Shown here piece after piece: positions 1-8,232 of a stretch of DNA of 64,000 nt. Every line of letters begins with the position of its first letter. Position 1 is the first letter of the stretch. The notes under the pieces were generated by a model, which saw nothing but the letters and a program-made list of their open reading frames with translations, was not told the DNA's origin and ran no database searches. A program made the position numbers and the translations under genes. Source of the stretch: Planctomycetota bacterium (GTDB lineage: Bacteria > Planctomycetota > Phycisphaerae > UBA1845); contig JAKQDH010000147.1 of NCBI GenBank assembly GCA_029558835.1, positions 1-64,000 of the forward strand, in the 5' to 3' direction.

Positions 1-161
1 ACGTGGCCAAAACGAACCGCCTCACGAGTCACATGGCAAGATCCGTAAACTATGACAGGCAATCACGCGGTCATCGACTCGTTGGTCGAGCCGAAATTGC
101 AGCCGCGAACAGTGGAGATAGCATACCGATCCTTGTTGACAACGTACTTGGGCAATAGTGC
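1..161. other. Intergenic start of window, no gene seen
   Basis: No convincing coding frame, RNA or repeat was found here. The stretch lies downstream of the tRNA-Asp terminator on the minus strand, so any gene that uses it probably lies outside the window. Confidence 0.5.
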
Positions 162-205
162 AAAAAAGAAGACCCACTGACGACAAGCACGTCAGTGGGT
201 CTTCT
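162..205 (-). terminator. Rho-independent terminator of tRNA-Asp
   Basis: A perfect 16-bp inverted repeat (arms 167-182 and 190-205, 7-nt loop) is followed on the minus strand by a run of six T (plus-strand A at 162-167). It sits 9 bases beyond the 3' end of the tRNA-Asp gene, so it very likely ends that transcript. Confidence 0.93.
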
Positions 206-213
206 CCTTCGAG

Positions 214-287
<74 letters not shown>

Positions 288-354
288 TTGGCTGCTGCTC
301 CGGGACTTCGGGCAGGCCCTGAGTCGGTCAGCGCTTGCCAAGCGAAGTCCCTCA

Positions 355-383
355 TTCATACCCTACTGCTCCGCGGTCGTCAA
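355..383 (-). promoter_or_regulatory. Sigma-70-type promoter of tRNA-Asp
   Basis: On the minus strand, TTGACG (378-383) is separated by 17 bases from TATGAA (355-360). The predicted start near 348 gives a leader of about 60 bases that RNase P would remove. The box match and the position directly upstream of the tRNA make this a good candidate. Confidence 0.72.
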
Positions 384-588
384 GATGGCGGGCGTCAGCG
401 GGAAGCAGGGTAGACCAGGACGGGTGTTGCGCCCGGGAACCAACGGGCGGAGGCTGATTCCGGGGCCAACGCCTGCCCCCGCGGCGAGCTACCAACGACT
501 TGCCGGTGCCCGGGTCCGGGTTCGCACCGGGGCCTTGGCCGAGCCGGCCGTCGCCAGCCCCTCTCACCCCAGTGGGAGCGTGCCATAC

Positions 589-978
589 GTGGTTCGGCTT
601 GAGCCATCTCGAAGCGAGCGGTTCCGTCCGCGGGAACGGTTGCGGCGGCAGGCCGACTTCGCGCGCGTTCTGGAACTGCGGTGCAGCGCTGCGGACAACG
701 TGCTGATGGTGTTGGTTGCACCGAACGGGCGGGCTTGGTCCCGGCTGGGAATCCGGACAAGCCGCAGGCTCGGGCAGGCCGTCCGCCGCAGCTACATCCG
801 CCGGCGCATCCGGGAGGCGTTCCGACGCTCCAAGGATCAGATACCGGTCGGACTGGATATCCTGTGCCTTGCCCGCCGGGGTGCCGCCGACCGAGAGGTC
901 GATGTGGTCGTGTCCTTCTACCGTCTGGTCCGCCGGGCGGAGCGTGCTCTGAGGCGCCACACGCAAGACGGCGCCTGA
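589..978 (+). CDS. rnpA: Ribonuclease P protein component
   Basis: Protein subunit of RNase P, which assists the catalytic RNA in removing tRNA 5' leaders. The family core is clear: RFRPRERLRRQADFARV near the N terminus, then LGIRTSRRLGQAVRRSYIRR with the conserved Arg-rich RNR-like helix, and a C-terminal LARRG segment. From GTG 589 the product is 129 aa, the usual size, and GGGAG at 574-578 gives good spacing. The frame stays open back to ATG 385, but those 68 extra residues are Pro/Gly-rich, unlike the family, and begin just beyond the tRNA promoter, so I prefer GTG 589. No rpmH (L34) gene lies upstream and no yidD downstream, unlike the common rpmH-rnpA-yidD arrangement. Confidence 0.85.
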   Translation: MVRLEPSRSERFRPRERLRRQADFARVLELRCSAADNVLMVLVAPNGRAWSRLGIRTSRRLGQAVRRSYIRRRIREAFRRSKDQIPVGLDILCLARRGAADREVDVVVSFYRLVRRAERALRRHTQDGA

Positions 979-1079
979 GCAAGTCCGGCTCATGCCGCAC
1001 GTGGGGCTCTACCCGGTGCCTCCCGGGCGTCCCCGCCACGTTCCCGGCGCTGCAAACCGGCGCGCGGCGTTCCGCATGC

Positions 1080-3143
1080 TCAGGGCACGGGCAGCAGTTG
1101 CGCCACCAGCGGCACAGTCTCCCCGAGAACAGAGCGGCGCAACATCAAAGAAGCCGGCGCACTGGCCGAACAGAGGAGCTTCTCGTCGCCCCAGACTTCG
1201 ACATCGACCCTGAAGGGCTGCGCGACGTCGGTAAGAATGTCATCGAGTACCGCAGGTGCAACCAACAGGTAGCTGAACGTGGGCTCGGCTTGGACTTGAT
1301 CCGGGGGGTTCAGCCACCATCTCCACACGGGCTTGCCCATCGAGTCCACCAGAGAGACCTGGATCGCCGCTGGAGCGATGTCCGACCCATGGATTGCGCC
1401 CCGCACCGCGAACGCATCGCCAGCCCGCAACTGGGCCTGATCTGCAGGGTGTGTAACCTCCAAAACGGCGCCCCCCCCGGGTGGCGGGTCCGGAGGCGGC
1501 GGAGGAGGACCCGGCGGGGGAGAAGGCGGGAGTTCCTCGGCTTCAGAGGCGGGAAGCGTATCGTCCGCTGCCCGTTGTTCCCCGATGCGGAGTAGACCGG
1601 GTGCGGCGGCCAACACCACTACCTGCCCGTCAGTCAGCGCGCCCACGACGCGGTACACGCCTGCCGCGACACCAGCGGGCACCCCCAGCAGAATCCGGTC
1701 GCCCGGCCCGTCCTCGTCCTCGCTTATGCCCGCCACGAGCAGGATTTCGTCGCCATCCAGTTCGCTCAGCTCAAGGTCCGTATCCAGAAGCAACGAGAGA
1801 CGGGCGTTATCGTTGACATCCGAGTCCGTCCAGCTCACCAGGAACGATCCGCCGGACTGAACGTCGGTGTCTGCCGTCGGGTCCAGCAGCGTCAGCGTGG
1901 GTGGATCGTTGTCCGGTTCAGCCAGGATGTGCACAGCTCCCACCACCCGATCGGAGCCAACCAATTGCCCGTCGTCGATGGTGCCAATCAGATCGTACAG
2001 GCCCGGCAGGACTCCTTCCAAAGTCAAGCGGGCGGCATCCGCCAGAGGACCATCGGGGTCCTCGGCGACCGGTGGGCTGATAACGAAACTCCCCCCGAGG
2101 GCACCGCGCAGCTCCGTCGGCTCCACAGAGAACACGATGGTAGCGTTATCATCCGGGTCTGCGTCCATCCAGGCTACGTACAATACTGCGTCACTGGACA
2201 ACTCCACCGGCTGCGCGGGAGCCACGATCGTGAGCTGGGGGGCCACGTTCTCGGCAGTTTGCTGGATCTCGACGTGCCCCGGTGCGGCGGACGAGACCGC
2301 GGTCAAGCCGTCGTCGATGCGGGCGACGACTTCATAGAACCCGGGCGGCACACCCTGCACCACGGCCAGAAACCGATCGTTCAGGCCGTCCAACGCCGCA
2401 CCTACGGCCGGCCCCAGCAGCAACAGCTCCGTCGTCTCCCCTCTGTCCAGGCTGCGCAAACCCAGCCACACCACGGTGCTGGCGAGCGGGCTGCTGTCTT
2501 GCCAACGGACGGTGAAGGTTTCGCCCGCGACCAGCGTCAAGTCGGCCGCTGGTTCCCAGACCGTGACCGCGGGAGGAACGTAGGTCGGGGGCACGACCAA
2601 GGGAGGCTCGATGACGGGCACGTCTTCCGAAGGCGAGGCAGTGTCCGTAGGTGGGTCGCCCGGCTGAGTCTCGGTGGCGGGAATCGTGTACAGGGCCGGG
2701 GCAGCGTCGTCGAAGTCCACGCCGTACACCAGGGACACGCCGGCCAAGGCGAGTCCCCGCTCGTCGACGCCGGAGAGGCGAACCGTATCCGCCGGCTTCG
2801 CGCTCGAAACGCTGGTCTCCGTGCCGGGCAGAACGTGCACGAAGGCCAGGTAGACAACGGTCTCGTCCTCGACGAACCGAATGGTCACGTCGGCCGGGTA
2901 CGCACTCTCGTTGCGAACCTTGGCAATCGCTCCGGTCGCCGGCAGATCGTGCCCGCTCGACTCGTCCGGCAGGGCATCGGCGGCGGTCACGTCACCCACC
3001 GAAGTAGCCGTCTGTGGTCCACCGCCTCCGTCAACCGACCCACTCGTATCGGCACCCGGCAAGGCCCCTCCCACGTCGCAGCCGGTCAAGGCAACCCAGG
3101 CGAGCACACCCACGGCGGTCCCAGCGATCAGCTTGGCTCTCAT
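1080..3143 (-). CDS. Large lipoprotein with tandem Ig/cadherin-like repeats
   Basis: Predicted outer-surface lipoprotein of 687 aa. The N terminus MRAKLIAGTAVGVLAW ends in the lipobox LTGC, followed by a Gly/Ser/Asp-rich linker. Three related repeats of roughly 105 residues follow, each opening with a pattern like LTxxxPxxxxxLxxGxxFxVxWxDSD and containing acidic DDNA turns, typical of Ig-like or calcium-binding beta-sandwich modules. A polyproline linker (PPSPPPGPPPPPPDPPP) separates them from a last beta-rich module. No catalytic motif is visible, so an adhesive or structural role is only inferred. A promoter candidate lies at 3271-3299. Confidence 0.78.
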   Translation of the reverse strand: MRAKLIAGTAVGVLAWVALTGCDVGGALPGADTSGSVDGGGGPQTATSVGDVTAADALPDESSGHDLPATGAIAKVRNESAYPADVTIRFVEDETVVYLAFVHVLPGTETSVSSAKPADTVRLSGVDERGLALAGVSLVYGVDFDDAAPALYTIPATETQPGDPPTDTASPSEDVPVIEPPLVVPPTYVPPAVTVWEPAADLTLVAGETFTVRWQDSSPLASTVVWLGLRSLDRGETTELLLLGPAVGAALDGLNDRFLAVVQGVPPGFYEVVARIDDGLTAVSSAAPGHVEIQQTAENVAPQLTIVAPAQPVELSSDAVLYVAWMDADPDDNATIVFSVEPTELRGALGGSFVISPPVAEDPDGPLADAARLTLEGVLPGLYDLIGTIDDGQLVGSDRVVGAVHILAEPDNDPPTLTLLDPTADTDVQSGGSFLVSWTDSDVNDNARLSLLLDTDLELSELDGDEILLVAGISEDEDGPGDRILLGVPAGVAAGVYRVVGALTDGQVVVLAAAPGLLRIGEQRAADDTLPASEAEELPPSPPPGPPPPPPDPPPGGGAVLEVTHPADQAQLRAGDAFAVRGAIHGSDIAPAAIQVSLVDSMGKPVWRWWLNPPDQVQAEPTFSYLLVAPAVLDDILTDVAQPFRVDVEVWGDEKLLCSASAPASLMLRRSVLGETVPLVAQLLPVP

Positions 3144-3270
3144 GCTGCGTCACCCTTCACGGCGGTTCCGCGACGGGAACCACACCCGGCGACGACCCGA
3201 ACCACGGCGCGCGCTCCGTCTGCGCAGACGGCCAGCGCCTTCCATCCCCCCGATAAACCCTCAACACTTG

Positions 3271-3299
3271 AGGATAGCCAAGCCGGGACCGCGAATCAA
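3271..3299 (-). promoter_or_regulatory. Promoter candidate for the repeat lipoprotein, with small palindrome
   Basis: On the minus strand, TTGATT (3294-3299) and TATCCT (3271-3276) are spaced by 17 bases, about 120 bases upstream of the start at 3143. A 6-bp inverted repeat CCTCAA/TTGAGG (3259-3273) overlaps the -10 and start region and could be an operator. The rest of 3144-3499 shows no gene. Confidence 0.5.
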
Positions 3300-3499
3300 T
3301 GTTAAACCGTTGATTTAAGGGCGGTTTCGAGGGTCTCGACGCCCCCGAGCGGATCCTGCGCGGCAGGGCGGCGGCCCGCCGCAGGGACGTGCAGCCTGTC
3401 CCGTGGATCGTCATGGTCGGCTACCCGCAGGAACGGTACGCCGTTACGATGGTGAAGGGGGGGATGGCATCCCGAAACTGGCTTTGAGGCAGACCAACA

Positions 3500-4579
3500 A
3501 TGGAATACATGCAGTGGGCCAAGACCCATCGCCGAGTGATATACGAACTGACGGGGAGCGGGGTTCCGGCCCTGCCCATCGCGGAACTTGGCGCGACGCT
3601 TGACGACGTGTGTCTGGATTCGCACGCGGACTACTACGGCCGCACGGACCTGACGGCCGCCGTGGCGGAGCGGTACGGCTTACCGCCGCGGCAGGTGCTT
3701 CCCGTGGCGGGCACCAGCCTGGCGAACTTCCTGGTTCTGGCACTGGCGGCCGAGCTCGGCCCAGCGGTTGCCCTCGAGCGCCCCCTTTACGAACCGCTGG
3801 AGCGGGCCGCCGGCGTGCTGAAGTTGGAGCTGGTGCGGCTGGATCGGCCCGCCGAACGTGGTTTCGCCGTGGATACCGAGGCCGTCGAGCAGGCCGCTCG
3901 CAACGGCGCAAAGGCGGTCTTTCTGACCAACCTCCACAACCCCTCCGGCCAATACCTTTCGCCGGACGCGCTCCGCGAGTTGGCCGGCTGCTGTCGGCGT
4001 CTGGAAGCGCTGTTGATCGTGGACGAGGTGTATCTCGATGGCGCCCACCTGACGGTCGGTGCGCCGTTGTGGACGGCGGCGGGGCTGGCCGAGAACGTCA
4101 TCGTGACCAGTTCGCTGACCAAGGTGTACGGGCTGGGTGGACTGCGGGTCGGGTGGGTGCTGGCCCAGCCACAGTGGATCGAGCGGCTCAAGCTGCTTCT
4201 CGATGCCGTCAACCCGTGCAACTCGGCGGTCTCCGAGGCGCTGGGCGTGCGTGCCTTCGCCCGCCTCGCGCATCTCGAGGAACGCTACCGGCGCTACCAC
4301 GCTGAGGGTCAGCGCGTGTACCGCGCCTGGCTGCGGGACGAGACGACGCTCAACGGATACCCGAATCACGGGGCGGTTTTTGAATGCGTCCGGTTGCCGG
4401 TCGGGGTGTTGGGCGTGCGGCTCAATGAGCTGCTGATGAGCCGGTTCGATACCCAGGTGGTGCCGGGCAGCTTCTTCGGTCTGGACGACCACGTCCGCAT
4501 CTGCACGGCCGTCGAGTCCGAACCGCTTCAAGAAGGGCTGGCACGCGTCAGCCAGGCCCTGCGGCAACTGACCGCGTAA
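3500..4579 (+). CDS. Pyridoxal-phosphate aminotransferase, class I/II
   Basis: Fold-type I PLP aminotransferase of 359 aa; the substrate is not determinable from sequence. Visible hallmarks are the substrate/cofactor segment LHNPSGQY, the aspartate in LLIVDEVYLDG that pairs with the PLP ring nitrogen, and the Schiff-base lysine K208 in SSLTKVYGLGG followed by LRVGW. It is shorter than the usual 390-400 aa and begins directly with a compact N-terminal arm (MEYMQWAKT). It is transcribed alone and converges with the S66 peptidase gene downstream. Confidence 0.88.
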   Translation: MEYMQWAKTHRRVIYELTGSGVPALPIAELGATLDDVCLDSHADYYGRTDLTAAVAERYGLPPRQVLPVAGTSLANFLVLALAAELGPAVALERPLYEPLERAAGVLKLELVRLDRPAERGFAVDTEAVEQAARNGAKAVFLTNLHNPSGQYLSPDALRELAGCCRRLEALLIVDEVYLDGAHLTVGAPLWTAAGLAENVIVTSSLTKVYGLGGLRVGWVLAQPQWIERLKLLLDAVNPCNSAVSEALGVRAFARLAHLEERYRRYHAEGQRVYRAWLRDETTLNGYPNHGAVFECVRLPVGVLGVRLNELLMSRFDTQVVPGSFFGLDDHVRICTAVESEPLQEGLARVSQALRQLTA

Positions 4580-4635
4580 GCGGCAGCAGTCTGCGCAATC
4601 CGAGCCCAAGCGGTAGCGAGGGGTCTTGCGGCGCC

Positions 4636-5769
4636 CTACGTTTCCCGCGCCTGGAACACGCGATAGGTGCCCTCATTCTGTCGCTGGACGCGCAGCGGGC
4701 GACGCAGGCGGAGCGGAGACATGGGCCAGACGTGCCCGATCTGATCCGTCACGAGCACCGGCAGGTTCGATCCGCGGGGAAGGTGATACGGCAGCAGGGC
4801 GAGCACGGCATCCCGCAAGTTCTCATAACCGCGGTGGAAATCACCCAGCAGCAGACCGCCACCCTGCGCCCAGAATCCCGCGAGCGTCAGTGCGGCCAAC
4901 ATGCGATCGATGCGTTCCGGCTTCTCGTTGAGATCCTCGAGCACCAACCAGCATCCTGTCGGCGCGGCGCGCCGCGCCGGCAGGGGGTGCTCGTGTTGCG
5001 TGGGTGTCGCCCCCACCTGGAGCCGGTCCATCTCCCACCCCGCCCGTACGGTGGGCACCGCCCACCGCGACCCCAACAGGGTCTGCATGACAGTGAGGTT
5101 CCCGCCCACAAACTCAGCCTCGAAACGCTCGGGCAGCGTCCCCTGGACCAGTCGGGCGTCCAGAGGCGGATCGGGCTCCTTGCCGTCCAGCACGTCGACC
5201 ATGACCCGAGCGGAGTACGCCAGTTGCTCGCGCAGGCAGGCCTGCCGGGATGCTCCCGACTTAGTCTCTCCACCCCCATCCTCCGCCGCGCGCTCCGGCA
5301 CCCGTGCCTGTCGGCGAAGAGCATACAGGAGCAACGCCGGGCCCAGGTAGTGGACCCCCTCGTTCGGAGGACTCGCGGCCACCAGATTCACCAGCGTCGT
5401 CAGCTCGCTGAAGCCAAACACGGTGATCGGGCGACCCCGCCGGGCAAGCACGGTCAGGTCGAGTTGCGGCAGCAGACGCGTGAACCACGCGCCGCCGCGG
5501 ATCGTCACGATGGCGGTTACGTCGTCGTCCGCGAGCGCCCCCATCAGGTCGCCCGCCCGCGCGTCGTCGTCCCGGCGCCCGCCGTGGTGATCGTCCTCCG
5601 GGGCGTCGAGCAAGGCGGCGTCGCCCCTCACGCGGAAACGCGGTCCGAACATCTCCTGCATCAACTCGACAAACGCAGGCGCGGAGCCCACGCCCAGGTG
5701 CTCGAAGAAGGCCGAGCAAGGGGCAGCCGGCGCAGCCAAATGGATGATGGGAAGGTTCGCAGGGCTCAT
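4636..5769 (-). CDS. LD-carboxypeptidase / MccF-like S66 peptidase
   Basis: Serine peptidase of family S66, which cleaves after D-residues in murein tetrapeptides or removes peptidyl-nucleotide toxins. The family blocks appear in order: VTAIVTIRGGAWFTRLLPQL, the nucleophile segment FGFSELTTL (family GYSDxTxL), LVLEDLNEKPERIDRML with the catalytic Glu, and a late IGHVWP carrying the His. The 377-aa length is somewhat above the usual 300-350 aa because of an acidic/basic insert near residues 55-70. The start lies 6 bases downstream of the btpA-like stop, so the two genes are probably co-transcribed. No signal peptide is seen. Confidence 0.83.
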   Translation of the reverse strand: MSPANLPIIHLAAPAAPCSAFFEHLGVGSAPAFVELMQEMFGPRFRVRGDAALLDAPEDDHHGGRRDDDARAGDLMGALADDDVTAIVTIRGGAWFTRLLPQLDLTVLARRGRPITVFGFSELTTLVNLVAASPPNEGVHYLGPALLLYALRRQARVPERAAEDGGGETKSGASRQACLREQLAYSARVMVDVLDGKEPDPPLDARLVQGTLPERFEAEFVGGNLTVMQTLLGSRWAVPTVRAGWEMDRLQVGATPTQHEHPLPARRAAPTGCWLVLEDLNEKPERIDRMLAALTLAGFWAQGGGLLLGDFHRGYENLRDAVLALLPYHLPRGSNLPVLVTDQIGHVWPMSPLRLRRPLRVQRQNEGTYRVFQARET

Positions 5770-5775
5770 GGCGCA

Positions 5776-6561
5776 CTACGCTCGCCCGGCCGCCCGCACG
5801 AATGCCCGCGCGCGGCTGGAATCAATCGGGGCGGCCAGATCGCCCCCCGCCTTCAGGGCCGTCCCGACGATCACGCCGTGGCACATCGGCAGCAGAATAC
5901 CGATGGTTTCGACGGTGGCCCCGCTGCCGACGTAGACGCGCCGATCGGGGACCGCCTCGCACACCAGCCGGACATCTTGCGGATCGACGGGCGCGCCCGT
6001 CGCGGGTCCGCTGACCACTAAGGCATCCGCAAGCCCACGATACGCGGTTTCCCGCGCTGCCTGGGCTAGGTCCGGCGTGCTGATGGGCGTGGCGTGCTTA
6101 ACGTGCACATCGGCGAAGATGGCCACACGGGCGCCGAGCAGCTTGCGATAGCGCAGCGTCCGATCCGCCCGCCCGGTGAGCAGGCCCTGGTCGGTGGCGC
6201 TGACGCCGGTGTGCACGTTGACGCGGATGAAGCTCGCCCCCGCGGCGGCCGCGATACCCAGGGCCGACCGGGCGTCATTCCGCAATACGTTGATGCCGAT
6301 GGGCCGCCCGGTGGCGACGCGAATCCGGTCCGCCACCACGGTCATGGCCGCGAGCGTTGCGGGCTCCACGTTCTCAGCGTGGAAGGGCCGATCGCCGTAG
6401 TTCTCGATCAACAGCGCGTCGAAGCCTGCTTCCGTCAGCAGGCGGGCGTCCGTCACGGCATGCTCGATGATGTCCGGCATGGACAGCAGGTGCAGCGGAC
6501 TGCCGGGCAGGGCGGGCAGGTGCACCATGCCGATGAGCGCCGGAGTGGGAAGGTCAATCAT
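5776..6561 (-). CDS. BtpA/SgcQ family TIM-barrel protein
   Basis: The 261-aa protein matches the BtpA/SgcQ family from end to end. It starts with ALIGMVHLPALPGSP, then has LLTEAGFDALLIENYGDRPF, GINVLRNDARSALGIAAA, and a C-terminal barrel segment YVGSGATVETIGILLP. Cyanobacterial BtpA stabilises photosystem I, but in non-phototrophs the function is unsettled and a sugar- or nucleoside-related enzyme is plausible. It sits between groES-like (54 bases upstream) and the S66 peptidase gene (6 bases downstream) on the same strand. Confidence 0.87.
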   Translation of the reverse strand: MIDLPTPALIGMVHLPALPGSPLHLLSMPDIIEHAVTDARLLTEAGFDALLIENYGDRPFHAENVEPATLAAMTVVADRIRVATGRPIGINVLRNDARSALGIAAAAGASFIRVNVHTGVSATDQGLLTGRADRTLRYRKLLGARVAIFADVHVKHATPISTPDLAQAARETAYRGLADALVVSGPATGAPVDPQDVRLVCEAVPDRRVYVGSGATVETIGILLPMCHGVIVGTALKAGGDLAAPIDSSRARAFVRAAGRA

Positions 6562-6615
6562 CGGTATGCTCGGGTTGATCGTCTACGTTCGTGGATCGCC
6601 TCGCGGGCACCAGAC

Positions 6616-6939
6616 TCACTCGGGTCGGCGGAACACCGCCACGACGTCCTCCACGGGCACCACGTACAGGCAGTTGCCTGCCTCGAACTCGACCGGAATC
6701 GCATTCTTGGGGTTGAACAGCACGCGGTCGTACTGGCGGATGGGGTAGTCATCGTCGTGCTCGATCTGGGCGGAGATGGTGACGATCCGCCCGGTGATGG
6801 TCGGAATCTCGAGCGAGTCGGGCAGCTCGATGCCGCCCTTCGTAACCTTGCGGTCCTCGTCCTTGCGGATGAGGACGCGCTTGCCCAGCGGCTCGACGGT
6901 GTCGGGCTGGTCCTTCCTGGTTTTGGGCTTCTCCGCCAT
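6616..6939 (-). CDS. groES: Co-chaperonin GroES (Cpn10) family protein
   Basis: GroES-type co-chaperonin of 107 aa. The Cpn10 fold is recognisable in VEPLGKRVLIRKDE, the mobile-loop-like KVTKGGIELPDS, ITGRIVTIS, YDRVLFNPKNAIPVEF and the terminal LYVVPVEDVVAVF. I start at ATG 6939 (MAEKPKTRK); the frame is open further upstream but without family similarity. The protein has an extra charged N terminus and an acidic DDDYP insertion, and no groEL gene follows, so it is probably an accessory or divergent paralogue. Confidence 0.83.
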   Translation of the reverse strand: MAEKPKTRKDQPDTVEPLGKRVLIRKDEDRKVTKGGIELPDSLEIPTITGRIVTISAQIEHDDDYPIRQYDRVLFNPKNAIPVEFEAGNCLYVVPVEDVVAVFRRPE

Positions 6940-7473
6940 GCCGTTACTCCCCGTATCCGAACGCCTGCACGCCCGCCCATTGCAACCCAGCGGGGACGTC
7001 TGCCGACCGGCGACACCCAGCTCGGCATGCACGGGCCAACCCATTGTACGGGGTGGCCGGCGCGGACGCCACGCTGAGGCGGGGCAGGGGCAGCGGCCAC
7101 GGGTGTCAACCCGGGGCATCGGGGTTCCTTTTGTCTTCTGTGAGCACCAGCGGGGCGAAAGGCACGCATACTGCTCCCACCGCGTGCGAGGACATTTCAC
7201 CGACACCGTTCCACACCGTGAGCGCCAAGAGTCCCCACGACCGCGATGAAATCCGCTCGCCCTCCGGGCGGAAGAAGAAGAGAGTAAGGAACATGACCTC
7301 GCCCCAGGGACTGCAAGTCCCTGGCAACGCTCGTTGGCCCTCCGGGCCGCACACAACGCTCGCGCCTCGGCTAAGACCAGGCGCATCCCTTACCCGTGAC
7401 AGGCTCATCCCTCCCCCGGTAGGGCACGCGATCGCTGGCAGGAGCTTCGTGCCACCCTACATGCCGCTTCTCG
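6940..7473. other. Intergenic region with a perfect 9-bp palindrome
   Basis: No gene is supported in this 534-base gap between the two minus-strand genes. At 7304-7324 there is a perfect inverted repeat (9-bp arms CCAGGGACT/AGTCCCTGG, 3-base loop), a possible operator or processing hairpin. No CIRCE element was found despite the Cpn10 gene. Confidence 0.4.
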
Positions 7474-7779
7474 CTAGCGCTCGGGCTCGGAAGGTTGTTC
7501 GAGGACGCGGCGGACGGTTTCTTCGACGACCGCTTCGATGCGGACGGTTTTGAGCGGCTGGGTGTGGCCGGCCACCACTTCGATGGAGCGGCGGGGGACT
7601 TTGAGAAGCTTGGCGAGGTAGGCGGTGAGGGCGGCGTTGGCTTTGCCGTGCTCGGGGGCGGCGGCTACGGCGATCCGCGCCCGGCCGGACCATTCGCCCA
7701 GTAGCCGCGTGCGGGAGGCACCGGGGACCACCTTCACCGGCAGCAGCACGGCCCCGTCCACGATCTTCAGTTCGAGCAT
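7474..7779 (-). CDS. DUF167 / YggU family protein
   Basis: Small alpha/beta protein of 101 aa of the UPF0235/YggU family. Characteristic stretches are LLPVKVVPGASRTRL, the RIAVAAAPEHGKANAAL segment and VPRRSIEVVAGHTQPLKTVRI. The molecular function of the family is not established. It starts at ATG 7779 and is followed upstream (on its own strand) by a family 1 repeat copy. Confidence 0.87.
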   Translation of the reverse strand: MLELKIVDGAVLLPVKVVPGASRTRLLGEWSGRARIAVAAAPEHGKANAALTAYLAKLLKVPRRSIEVVAGHTQPLKTVRIEAVVEETVRRVLEQPSEPER

Positions 7780-7795
7780 ACCGACATCCTAAGTT

Positions 7796-7938
7796 GGACG
7801 GCGCAAGTGGGAAACCAGGAAGGCGGCATGCCCAAGCCAAAGGCGCCTGCCTGCCAGCAGGCCGGCCGGCACGCGTGATGGCAAGCGGGCTTCGTCCGGC
7901 CGAGCGCATGGCGGCGCTGCGCTTGGCCATGCCACCCT
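7796..7938 (+). repeat. Family 1 inverted-end repeat, copy R1
   Basis: Reads GGGAAACCAGGAAGGCGGCATGCCCAAGC-like at the left and ends GCTTGGCCATGCCACC at the right. The two ends are imperfect inverted repeats of each other. A partial second right end (ACTTGGCCATGCCGCC) follows at about 7959-7974. It fills part of the gap 7780-8232, which holds no gene. Confidence 0.75.
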
Positions 7939-8140
7939 CACACGCCCACGCAACGCTCACTTGGCCATGCCGCCCTCGCGCGGCCGTCGGTCTCCCCCTT
8001 CGTGTGGAGCTGTTTGGCAGTACGGCGGGTGAACCGTCGGGGCGCACTGCCCCGGCGGCCATGCCTCAGCGGTGCTCACGCCCGGCTCATCAACCACGGC
8101 CGGTCCGCACGGCGTTGCGACAGGCGGGCCGCCGGCCGGC

Positions 8141-8169
8141 TTGCAACCCTAACAGAATTAGAATATGCT
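8141..8169 (+). promoter_or_regulatory. Promoter candidate for the radical SAM gene
   Basis: TTGCAA (8141-8146), 17-base spacer, TATGCT (8164-8169), about 60 bases before the ATG at 8233. It lies in a locally AT-richer island in otherwise GC-rich DNA. Confidence 0.5.
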
Positions 8170-8232
8170 GCCCGGCACGGTGCCGTGGGGCCGTACGCTC
8201 GATGAAGGACAGGCTGGTGAGGGCCGGCGTCG

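Noticed and set aside
385-588. N-terminal extension of rnpA from ATG 385
   Set aside because: The extra 68 residues are Gly/Pro-rich and absent from the family; GTG 589 has a good ribosome site and gives normal length.
6940-7473. Search for a CIRCE operator (TTAGCACTC/GAGTGCTAA) upstream of the Cpn10 gene
   Set aside because: Only isolated GTGCTCAC-like words are present; no inverted pair with 9-base spacing.
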